From assembly GCA_030612095.1 (NCBI GenBank), contig JAUWOO010000013.1, positions 1-19,118 on the forward strand: a DNA stretch of 19,118 nt, given 5' to 3'. The translations under genes were made by a program, and so were the position numbers. Positions 13,196 through 19,118 of this stretch are shown here, in pieces. The stretch's first letter is position 1. Every line of letters begins with the position of its first letter. Origin of the DNA: Thermoplasmatota archaeon. GTDB lineage: Archaea > Thermoplasmatota > E2 > DHVEG-1. Under the pieces are notes generated by a model. That model was not told the origin of the DNA. It made no database searches and worked only from the letters and a program-made list of their open reading frames with translations.

Positions 13196-13968
13196 TGGTA
13201 GCAAATAGGAGACGGAAACAACGCGGACGTAGACCAGCACAAAAGAGAGAGAGACGACCGGTAGAGTGGGATCCAAAGACAAAACTAGGGAGAATGGTAA
13301 AAGGTGGAAAAATCACCAGCATGAGTGACGCGTTAAGAACAGGCCTACCTCTAAGAGAACCAGAAATTGTAGATATCTTGCTACCAGAAACAGATGACGA
13401 GGTCATAGATGTAAACATGGTTCAACGTATGACTGATTCCGGCAGAAGAGTGAAATTCGTAATAACTGTAGTCGTAGGAAACAATGATGGGTATGTAGGT
13501 TTAGGACAGGCAAAAGGAAAAGAAGTCGGATCGAGCATAAGAAAAGCCATAGAAAACGCAAAGTTAAACATGATAGAAATAAAGAGAGGATGCGGTTCTT
13601 GGGAATGCGGCTGCAGAAAGGCCCATACTGTCCCATTTGCTATAAAAGGAAAAAGTGGATCTGTTGAAATTACGTTTAAACCTGCCCCGCATGGGATTGG
13701 TCTTGCTACCGGGGAAGTGGCCAAAAAAATCCTCCGGCTAGCTGGAGTGAAAGACTGTTGGGCATTCACATCAGGGAAAACAAAAACCACAGTTAATTAT
13801 GCAAAAGCTGTTTTTAATGCACTAAAGGAAAACACACAGATGAGAGTTATGAATAGTGAGATCAATAAAATAGGTATAATATCTGGAAGTCTAGGTATTA
13901 CAGCAGAGACAGAACAACCAACACCACCAGGAACAGAGCAACCAATACCACCAGAGGAGGCAAAATAA
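13195..13968 (+). CDS. rps5: Small ribosomal subunit protein S5 (uS5) with repeated Pro-rich C-terminus
   Basis: The 257-residue product has the archaeal S5 landmarks: FVITVVVGNNDGYVGLGQAKGKEVGSSIRKAIENAKLN, the RGCGSWECGC motif and KSGSVEITFKPAPHGIGLATG with GVKDCWAFTSGKTKTT. S5 lies near the mRNA entry and the decoding site. The last 19 residues add a tandem TEQPTPPG/TEQPIPPE sequence (residues 239-254). It is encoded by a 24-base duplication at 13909-13932 and 13933-13956. The GGAGGT site (13184-13189) lies in L18. Confidence 0.96.
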   Translation: MVANRRRKQRGRRPAQKRERRPVEWDPKTKLGRMVKGGKITSMSDALRTGLPLREPEIVDILLPETDDEVIDVNMVQRMTDSGRRVKFVITVVVGNNDGYVGLGQAKGKEVGSSIRKAIENAKLNMIEIKRGCGSWECGCRKAHTVPFAIKGKSGSVEITFKPAPHGIGLATGEVAKKILRLAGVKDCWAFTSGKTKTTVNYAKAVFNALKENTQMRVMNSEINKIGIISGSLGITAETEQPTPPGTEQPIPPEEAK

Positions 13969-13969
13969 C

Positions 13970-14434
13970 ATGGTATTTGCGGCAGTAAGAGTTAGAGGAA
14001 TAGTTAATGTAAAACCTGATATCAAACGCACTTTACAATTATTTCGACTAACTAGAGTCAACCATTGTGTATTACTCGAGGAAAATGCAAGCACCAAAGG
14101 CATGCTACAGATTGCTAAGGATTATATAACATGGGGTGAAATAGACAAAGCCATTTTATCGGAACTCATAGGCTCAAGAGGGAAACTAGAAGGAGACAAG
14201 GATATAACAGAAGATTACATCAAATCTGCTACATCATATAATAATTTAGAAAAACTATCTCAGGCCATCATCGATAATAAATTCAAATACAAGGACATCC
14301 CCAATGTTAAACCAATTTTTAGACTGAGTCCCCCTAAACGGGGATACGAAGGAATAAAAAGATCGTTTGTTAACAAGGGAGCTCTAGGATACCGTAGAAA
14401 AGAAATAAATAAATTGTTAGAAAGAATGATATGA
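13970..14434 (+). CDS. rpl30: Large ribosomal subunit protein L30 (uL30)
   Basis: The 154-residue protein is the long archaeal form of L30: VFAAVRVRGIVNVKPDIKRTLQLFRLTRVNHCVLLEENASTKGML, then KDYITWGEID and IFRLSPPKRGYEGIKRSFVNKGALGYR. A GAGGAGG site lies in the end of S5 (13954-13960). This is the last gene of the cluster; L15 and secY, which usually follow in archaea, are not here. A promoter-like sequence begins shortly after its stop. Confidence 0.95.
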   Translation: MVFAAVRVRGIVNVKPDIKRTLQLFRLTRVNHCVLLEENASTKGMLQIAKDYITWGEIDKAILSELIGSRGKLEGDKDITEDYIKSATSYNNLEKLSQAIIDNKFKYKDIPNVKPIFRLSPPKRGYEGIKRSFVNKGALGYRRKEINKLLERMI

Positions 14435-14456
14435 AAAAGTTAAATATTTCAAAAAA

Positions 14457-14465
14457 TTTTTATAT
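14457..14465 (+). promoter_or_regulatory. TATA-like box after L30
   Basis: TTTTTATAT lies in the 64-base gap after L30. A start site about 25 bases downstream (near 14487) would leave a very short leader with a GAGGGGG site (14488-14494) and the ATG at 14499. The spacing suits a separate promoter for the genes that follow. Confidence 0.5.
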
Positions 14466-14498
14466 GGGTATGTTCTATTAAATCTCAGAGGGGGAACC

Positions 14499-14714
14499 AT
14501 GGAAGAAACATTATATAATATTGAGATACATAAAGGGATGGATGGATACCTTGGAAAAATCTTTTCAGATGCTGACGGTATTAAAGAGTTTAAAAATGAT
14601 CATTTAGATCAGCTACTAAGAGATATGACCATTGACATGCAGCTTGCCCTGGAAGAATTTTCCAATCGTTCCAGTGAAGAATTTGTCGAAGGCCATGACG
14701 GAGGAAAAATATAG
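14499..14714 (+). CDS. Small acidic protein of unknown function (71 residues)
   Basis: The frame is open from an ATG at 14499 with a good GAGGGGG site and a TATA-like box in front, so a real gene is likely. I do not recognise a characterised family. The product begins LYNIEIHKGMDGYLGKIF, compatible with two beta strands, then has the helix-like HLDQLLRDMTIDMQLALEEF and a charged end. It is clearly acidic, with about 17 Asp/Glu against seven Lys/Arg. The strand-turn-strand-helix layout faintly recalls HicB-like folds, but no HicA partner is present, so I do not claim it. Its place between L30 and rpoK suggests a role linked to transcription or translation, which is inference only. Confidence 0.7.
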   Translation: MEETLYNIEIHKGMDGYLGKIFSDADGIKEFKNDHLDQLLRDMTIDMQLALEEFSNRSSEEFVEGHDGGKI

Positions 14715-14722
14715 GGGTAATC

Positions 14723-14731
14723 TTTTTAAAT
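14723..14731 (+). promoter_or_regulatory. TATA-like box before rpoK
   Basis: TTTTTAAAT lies 48 bases ahead of the rpoK ATG. A start near 14750 would leave about 29 bases of leader that includes the GGAGG site at 14771-14775. This could serve rpoK and rps2 separately from the upstream small gene. AT-rich context makes it uncertain. Confidence 0.4.
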
Positions 14732-14778
14732 GTATCTGGCATTTGGTGCTTCTATTATATCTATAGATATGGAGGATA

Positions 14779-14961
14779 ATGTTACAATATACTCGATTTG
14801 AAAAGGCACGTATAATTGGTGCCAGAGCCCTGCAGATATCCATGGGAGCTCCATCACTAATAAAAATACCAAAAGACGTTATTTTCCCTATTGATATAGC
14901 TATGCTTGAGTTTAAAGAAGATGCAATACCAATCACTGTAAAAAGAATGGAGCAATTGTAG
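14779..14961 (+). CDS. rpoK: DNA-directed RNA polymerase subunit K (Rpb6/omega homologue)
   Basis: The 60-residue product is a full-length archaeal RpoK: YTRFEKARIIGARALQISMGAPSLIKIPKDV, then IAMLEFKEDAIPITVKR. It is the homologue of eukaryotic Rpb6 and bacterial omega and helps assemble RNA polymerase by holding the largest subunit. The ATG at 14779 has GGAGG only three bases away, shorter than ideal. The ATG at 14769 is in another frame and ends after ten codons. It is followed by rps2, a common archaeal pairing, but the usual L13-S9-rpoN genes are not upstream. Confidence 0.92.
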   Translation: MLQYTRFEKARIIGARALQISMGAPSLIKIPKDVIFPIDIAMLEFKEDAIPITVKRMEQL

Positions 14962-14978
14962 TTTAAAGAGGAAATCAC

Positions 14979-15617
14979 ATGGCCAAAGATGAACAGGAGA
15001 AGGAAGCAGAAGTGCAAAAAGACGAAGAAATGATGGCATCTGAAGAAACATACATGACCTCTGGTGCCCATATTGGAACAAGACAAAAAACAGCAGATAT
15101 AAAAGAATTCATATACAAAGTTAGAAACGATGGATTATACATAATCGATGTTAAAAAAACTGACAAGAGGACAAAAATTGCCGCAAAGTTTCTTGCCAAA
15201 TATGATCCAGCCAATATTTTAGTTGTATCTGTACGTCAGTACGGGCAAAAACCAATTGAGAAACTAGGCGAATATACAGGGATGAATACCTTAGCTGGGC
15301 GTTTCAGACCAGGTACTCTGACAAACCCCAATGCCAAAGGATTTCTTGAGCCTGAGCTGGTGATTGTAACTGACCCACTCGCCGACTCGCAGGCCCTGCA
15401 TGAAGCAGAAAACATTGGTATCCCAGTTGTTGGGTTATGTGATACTAACAACGAAACCAAACACCTTGACCTAGTAATACCAACAAATAACAAAGGAAGA
15501 CGAGCGCTAGCTCTTGTCTATTGGTTATTAACCCGAGCAATAATGAAGGAAAAAGGTAAGATAAAATCATATGATAAGTTTAAACCTACGGTAGAGGATT
15601 TTGAGGCGGAAATCTAA
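14979..15617 (+). CDS. rps2: Small ribosomal subunit protein S2 (uS2)
   Basis: This 212-residue protein is archaeal S2. It has the segment TSGAHIGTRQKTADIKEFIYKVRNDGLYIIDVKKTD, then GRFRPGTLTNPNAKGFLEPELVIVTDPLADSQALHEAENIGIPVVGLCDTNN, which is the classical S2 motif, and the end RRALALVYWLLTRAIMKEKG. The first 20 residues are acidic and probably flexible. S2 joins the small-subunit body near the mRNA exit. A GAGG site (14968-14971) precedes the ATG by seven bases, 17 bases after rpoK. Confidence 0.95.
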   Translation: MAKDEQEKEAEVQKDEEMMASEETYMTSGAHIGTRQKTADIKEFIYKVRNDGLYIIDVKKTDKRTKIAAKFLAKYDPANILVVSVRQYGQKPIEKLGEYTGMNTLAGRFRPGTLTNPNAKGFLEPELVIVTDPLADSQALHEAENIGIPVVGLCDTNNETKHLDLVIPTNNKGRRALALVYWLLTRAIMKEKGKIKSYDKFKPTVEDFEAEI

Positions 15618-15630
15618 ATAGTTTTTTGAG
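15618..15630 (+). terminator. T-run after rps2
   Basis: The rps2 stop is followed within four bases by GTTTTTTGAG, a run of six T. Archaeal polymerases often terminate at such tracts. No stable hairpin precedes it. The next gene has its own ribosome site at 15657-15665. Confidence 0.35.
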
Positions 15631-15667
15631 GACAGCTGCATAAAATTACAAGGTTGAAAGGAGATAC

Positions 15668-16831
15668 ATGCAGATTAAGGTAAGCGATAATATAATACTC
15701 GTTGGTACTGCACATATTTCACAAGACAGCGTCGATGAAGTAAGACAAACTATTGAGCGATATAAGCCAGATATTGTCGCGGTTGAACTTTGTAAGAGGC
15801 GATACGAATCCATAACAAAAAAGGATAAATGGGAAAACACCCCCATTACTTCTCTTTTGAAATCAAATAATTCATATCTAATGCTTGCACAAACATTCTT
15901 GTCATCCGTCCAGAGAAAGCTGGGCAAGGATCAAGGCGTTGAACCAGGCTCTGAAATGATTGCAGCCATGGATGAGGCGAAAAATCATAATTTAGAAGTG
16001 GCACTTGTAGACAGAGACATATCAATCACCTTAAAAAGAGCCTGGAAGAAGATGGGCATTAGAGAGAAGTTTAGATTGACTTGGGAATTTCTAAAGGCAA
16101 TCCTAGGATATGGCGAAGAAGAATTGGAAGAGCTGGATCTAAAAGAATTAATGGACCAGGATGTAATCTCTGCCATGATGGAGGAACTTGGTGAAATTGC
16201 ACCAAGCGTTACCACTGTTTTGATTCATGAAAGAGATGAATATATTGCCAAAAAAATTCTTGATGAAAGTAAAAAGGGAAAAGTTGTAGCAGTAGTAGGC
16301 GCAGGTCATCTTAAAGGTATTAAAAAACATTTAGAGAAGAAAAAATTAGATGTCGATCTGAAGGAGTTGGAATATGTTCCCCAAAAACGATTTAGCATAT
16401 TGAAGGCTATTGGTTATGCCATACCAGTTGTTTTTGCAGTACTGATTATTTATGCTTTTCTAAACAAAGGACCTGGTCTAGTCACAGAGATGTTTATTTA
16501 TTGGTTTTTGATCAATGGCATTTGCTCAGCGATTGGAACTGCAATTGCACGAGGGCATCCGCTCTCTATAGCAACTGCTTTTGTCGCTGCTCCAATCACC
16601 TCATTAAATCCCGCAATCGCTGCTGGATGGGTTGCTGGGTACGTAGAAGCGAAATTAAGAATGCCAGTGATAAAGGATTTTCAAAATCTTGGTAAACTTG
16701 ACAGTCTTCGTGATTTCTGGAATAACCGGGTTATAAGACTACTTATGGTTGTGGCATTAGCAAATGTAGGCAGCATGATCGGCACCTTTGTAGCGTTACC
16801 ATACTTACTAAGCCTTGGATTTGGCGGATAA
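15668..16831 (+). CDS. TraB/Tiki-family membrane protein
   Basis: The 387-residue protein is a TraB-domain (pheromone shutdown) protein. The soluble N-terminal domain carries LVGTAHISQDS (GTAH, residues 13-16), the acidic VAVELC (Glu40) and a second GxxH motif, VVGAGH (211-214). These are the conserved positions of the TraB/Tiki fold, in which animal Tiki is a metal-dependent protease. Residues about 247-265, 275-325 and 355-380 form hydrophobic membrane segments, so the protein is membrane-anchored at its C-terminus. An AAAGGAGAT site (15657-15665) supports the start. Function in archaea is unknown; peptide processing is inference. An intramembrane protease gene follows. Confidence 0.88.
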   Translation: MQIKVSDNIILVGTAHISQDSVDEVRQTIERYKPDIVAVELCKRRYESITKKDKWENTPITSLLKSNNSYLMLAQTFLSSVQRKLGKDQGVEPGSEMIAAMDEAKNHNLEVALVDRDISITLKRAWKKMGIREKFRLTWEFLKAILGYGEEELEELDLKELMDQDVISAMMEELGEIAPSVTTVLIHERDEYIAKKILDESKKGKVVAVVGAGHLKGIKKHLEKKKLDVDLKELEYVPQKRFSILKAIGYAIPVVFAVLIIYAFLNKGPGLVTEMFIYWFLINGICSAIGTAIARGHPLSIATAFVAAPITSLNPAIAAGWVAGYVEAKLRMPVIKDFQNLGKLDSLRDFWNNRVIRLLMVVALANVGSMIGTFVALPYLLSLGFGG

Positions 16832-16886
16832 ACTTTTTATTCTCAAAACATTCATAAACACCATAGCAATTAATTGGAAAACATAT

Positions 16887-17609
16887 ATGGCCGAGAAAAG
16901 AAGGATCTATGCATCTTTTCATGACATACCCCCCAGGGAGTACATGTACTTTCCAAAAGGTACTCTTGAAATGGGGAAACCAGGGAAATTCAGTAGAATC
17001 GAAATAAAACATCTCCTCATATCAATGGGCGTTTTAACAATAGCATTTTCATTTGCACTCACAGGAAATAATCTAATTACTGGACTTACCAATGGATTTC
17101 AGTTACACTCTTTGCAATTTGGCATTGCAAAATCGTTTTTAGGGGTAGTAACCGCATTTTTCTTCCATGAGTTTTCACACAAATTCATGGCTCAGAAATA
17201 TGGCCTATGGGCCGAATATAGAATGTTTCCAAGGGGTTTATGCATGGCACTATTACTTGGAGTTTTCACCCCATTGGTATTTGCAGCCCCGGGAGCAGTA
17301 ATGTTCAGGGGAGAACCAAGAGATTTTGAAATGGGGCATATAGCTGTTGCGGGCCCTCTAGCAAACATAGTGATTGCCGCTGTGACACTTCCACTGTACC
17401 TCTTTGTTTTCTATGAAATATCAGTATTGGGGGAAATTGTTGGGTTTATATGTTTAATAAATACAGTACTAGCAACATTTAACCTGCTACCCTTTGGTCC
17501 ACTCGATGGGGTAAAAGTAGTTAGATGGAATGGGACTGCCTGGGCAATATTGCTTATTGTGGCAATGACCCTAATGACAATCATATTCATCCGATTTACA
17601 TTTTACTGA
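16887..17609 (+). CDS. M50-family (site-2-protease-like) intramembrane metalloprotease
   Basis: From the ATG at 16887 the protein has 240 residues with about six hydrophobic segments. The HEFSH zinc motif (His94, Glu95, His98) lies in the second segment, and NLLPFGPLDG with Asp207 supplies the third ligand. Both are diagnostic of M50 site-2 proteases, which cut membrane-spanning substrates. The frame also opens at a TTG at 16815, inside the end of the TraB gene, but that has no ribosome site and would add 24 residues. The ATG also lacks a strong site, so the exact start is uncertain. The TraB gene lies directly upstream on the same strand and the two may be cotranscribed. Confidence 0.87.
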   Translation: MAEKRRIYASFHDIPPREYMYFPKGTLEMGKPGKFSRIEIKHLLISMGVLTIAFSFALTGNNLITGLTNGFQLHSLQFGIAKSFLGVVTAFFFHEFSHKFMAQKYGLWAEYRMFPRGLCMALLLGVFTPLVFAAPGAVMFRGEPRDFEMGHIAVAGPLANIVIAAVTLPLYLFVFYEISVLGEIVGFICLINTVLATFNLLPFGPLDGVKVVRWNGTAWAILLIVAMTLMTIIFIRFTFY

Positions 17610-17638
17610 ACTAGAAATACCGGCGTATAAATCCACCA

Positions 17639-17657
17639 TATCTTAAAAGTCAAGATA
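17639..17657. terminator. Small hairpin between convergent genes
   Basis: TATCTT (17639-17644) can pair with AAGATA (17652-17657) over a seven-base loop. It lies in the 81-base gap between the protease gene and the convergent exporter gene, where terminators are expected. With only six AT-rich pairs it is weak evidence. Confidence 0.3.
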
Positions 17658-17690
17658 ATTATGTAGAGGGCGTAAAAATATATTGAATCT

Positions 17691-19088
17691 TTATCTCGAC
17701 AGAAACTTCATTTTAGGGATTGATCTGATATTGATTAGCCCTAATTTTTTAATATCGGGATATATCAAGATAATACCCACAATTATTGCAAGTGCATCTG
17801 CAATAGGAAATGCCAACCATAGAGTCGGATGACCAAACTGAAGAGTTAGAAAATATAAAACAGGGAAAAAAGCAATAAGCTGTCTTATTGCAAGAGCAAT
17901 AAATATTTTCATTCCTTTTCCAATTCCTTGGAAAACCCAAATGACAGTTACTGCTGGTCCAACTGCAAAGAAGAGAAGATTTATACGACGAAATGCATCT
18001 GTTCCAATATCTATAAGAGTTGCATCTGAGCTAAATATCTTGATAAGCTCCCCTGGAATAAGTTGGAATATCAAAAAAGCAAAAAAAGAAACTGAGAATG
18101 TAAATAATATCGCTATTTTAATAGTCTCTCTGATTCTTTTGTAGTTTTTACTGCCATAATTGTATCCAATAATTGGAATCAAAGCTAGAACTAACGCAAA
18201 TACTGGTGTCAAAACCAAAGTTTGGAGTTTGTAGTAAATGCCAAGAATAGCAACAGTAACAATAGCCATGGAAGATCCCCCAAGTATCATATTTGCTCCA
18301 CCAATAGTTATGCTTATTACCAATTGGATCATCATCGTTGGGGTACCAACAACAAATAGTTCTCTAATTACATTCAAATCAGGCGTGAATCCTTTGAATG
18401 TTATACCTACTTCAGTTCTATTGCTTATCAAAATCACAGTTACAAAAATGCAGGAAATGACCCTAGATAGAACAGTAGCAATAGCCGCACCTTCAACGCC
18501 AAGTAATGGAAAGCCCCATAAACCAAAAATTAACAATGGATCTAGAACAATATTTAAAGATGCAGTCAAAATCAATATAAACATCGGTAATAGATAATTC
18601 CCTTGAGCTCTCAGAATGTTGATACCTGCTCTAAGGTAAAACAATGAAAAAGATCCTAAAAGAATGATACGCAAATATGCTGCACCTAGATTTATAACAT
18701 CAATGTCACTAACAAACAATCTGATAATACTCTCGGAAAAAAATTGGCCTATTATAAGAGTAATAAATCCCAAAAATATAGCTAAAAGAATTGAATTACC
18801 AGCAGCCAGACTTGCTTTCATCTGCTGTTTTTTTCCAAGTGATTTTGATATCAAAGATTGGGTGCCAACACCTGCACCAATTGCTATACCTGCAAGAATC
18901 ATTTGTATCGGAAAAGCAATTGATAGGGCTGAAATGGCATTTACACCAAGTCTACCAATAAAGATCGTATCAACCAAATTGTAGCTTGTTATTAATAGTA
19001 GTCCAATAGCAGAAGGAACAGATAATCTAAGGAGAAGTTTTGCAATGGGTTCTTCACCCAATCGGTCAGAATTAGATTTGGTATTCAT
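17691..19088 (-). CDS. MATE-family multidrug/Na+-coupled efflux transporter
   Basis: On the minus strand, the ATG at 19088 gives a 465-residue protein, the usual MATE length. It has about 12 hydrophobic segments in two similar halves. The start EEPIAKLLLRLSVPSAIGLLLITSYNLVDTIFIGRLG is the classical MATE N-terminus (short cytoplasmic lead, then helix 1 with the VDTIFIG motif). IGAGVGTQSLISKSLGKKQQMKASLAAGNS is a conserved inter-helix segment. The family exports drugs or metabolites in exchange for Na+ or H+; the substrate here is unknown. A TTG at 19094 would add only two residues. No clear ribosome site lies upstream, which fits a leaderless or weakly marked start. It is convergent with the protease gene. 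Confidence 0.9.
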   Translation of the reverse strand: MNTKSNSDRLGEEPIAKLLLRLSVPSAIGLLLITSYNLVDTIFIGRLGVNAISALSIAFPIQMILAGIAIGAGVGTQSLISKSLGKKQQMKASLAAGNSILLAIFLGFITLIIGQFFSESIIRLFVSDIDVINLGAAYLRIILLGSFSLFYLRAGINILRAQGNYLLPMFILILTASLNIVLDPLLIFGLWGFPLLGVEGAAIATVLSRVISCIFVTVILISNRTEVGITFKGFTPDLNVIRELFVVGTPTMMIQLVISITIGGANMILGGSSMAIVTVAILGIYYKLQTLVLTPVFALVLALIPIIGYNYGSKNYKRIRETIKIAILFTFSVSFFAFLIFQLIPGELIKIFSSDATLIDIGTDAFRRINLLFFAVGPAVTVIWVFQGIGKGMKIFIALAIRQLIAFFPVLYFLTLQFGHPTLWLAFPIADALAIIVGIILIYPDIKKLGLINIRSIPKMKFLSR

Positions 19089-19118
19089 AATCAATGCACA
19101 TTTCTATTTCTACATTAT

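Noticed and set aside
14499..14714. HicB-like antitoxin
   Set aside because: The fold resemblance is faint and there is no HicA-type toxin gene beside it.
14769..14801. ATG at 14769 as the rpoK start
   Set aside because: It is in a different frame and ends after ten codons; RpoK residues begin from the ATG at 14779.
17941..18984. Plus-strand open frames opposite the MATE gene
   Set aside because: The minus-strand product is a full-length, recognisable transporter; these frames are its complements with no independent support.
1..19118. CRISPR array, insertion sequence or prophage
   Set aside because: No regularly spaced repeats, transposase, integrase or phage structural genes are present, and gene order is that of a stable core region.

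Overview
The window is a piece of an AT-rich archaeal genome. Most of it (about 2241-15617) is the conserved archaeal ribosomal-protein supercluster, in the order L3-L4-L23-L2-S19-L22-S3-L29-SUI1-Rnp1-S17-L14-L24-S4e-L5-S14-S8-L6-L32e-L19e-L18-S5-L30, followed by rpoK and S2. Archaea-only proteins (S4e, L19e, L32e, RNase P p29, RpoK), archaeal TATA-like boxes and frequent Shine-Dalgarno motifs settle the domain. A zinc-motif aIF1, an L32e with an N-terminal helix-hairpin-helix (HhH) extension, and secreted PKD proteins next door suggest a euryarchaeal/Thermoplasmatota-type lineage. That narrower placement is an inference and would need a ribosomal-protein tree.

Region 1 (1-1848) holds two surface or secreted proteins that share a domain of about 135 residues with an invariant Cys-x8-Cys motif and sulfite-oxidase-like features. 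In the first protein (5' end outside the window) the domain follows a PKD domain; in the second it precedes one. A 49-residue, probably membrane-associated ORF (1699-1848) follows. Region 2 (1849-2240) has no convincing gene. It contains a T-rich terminator-like stretch, two TATA-like boxes and a run of small hairpins just upstream of L3 that may be a structured operon leader.

Region 3 (2241-14434) is one tightly packed operon with many 1-4 base overlaps. The ribosomal cores are ordinary, but several proteins carry extensions: a C-terminal HhH domain on S3, an N-terminal HhH domain on L32e, a Lys/Glu/Pro-rich tail of about 110 residues on L24, a Lys-rich N-terminus on L5 and a duplicated Pro-rich tail on S5. 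The cluster ends at L30, where L15 and secY would usually follow.

Region 4 (14435-15617) begins with its own promoter-like sequence. It has a small acidic protein of unknown function, then rpoK and rps2. Region 5 (15618-17609) has a TraB/Tiki-like membrane protein followed by an M50 site-2-type intramembrane protease. Region 6 (17691-19088, minus strand) is a MATE-type multidrug or Na+-coupled exporter convergent with the protease gene.

Functionally the window is a translation and transcription block: ribosome assembly, initiation factor aIF1, the RNase P subunit and the RNA polymerase subunit K. Envelope genes flank it on both sides. I see no CRISPR array, insertion sequence, tRNA or rRNA gene. 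The candidates most worth a second look are the S3-HhH fusion, the hairpin-rich leader before L3, the 49-residue ORF, the 71-residue acidic protein and the paralogous Cys-motif surface domains.
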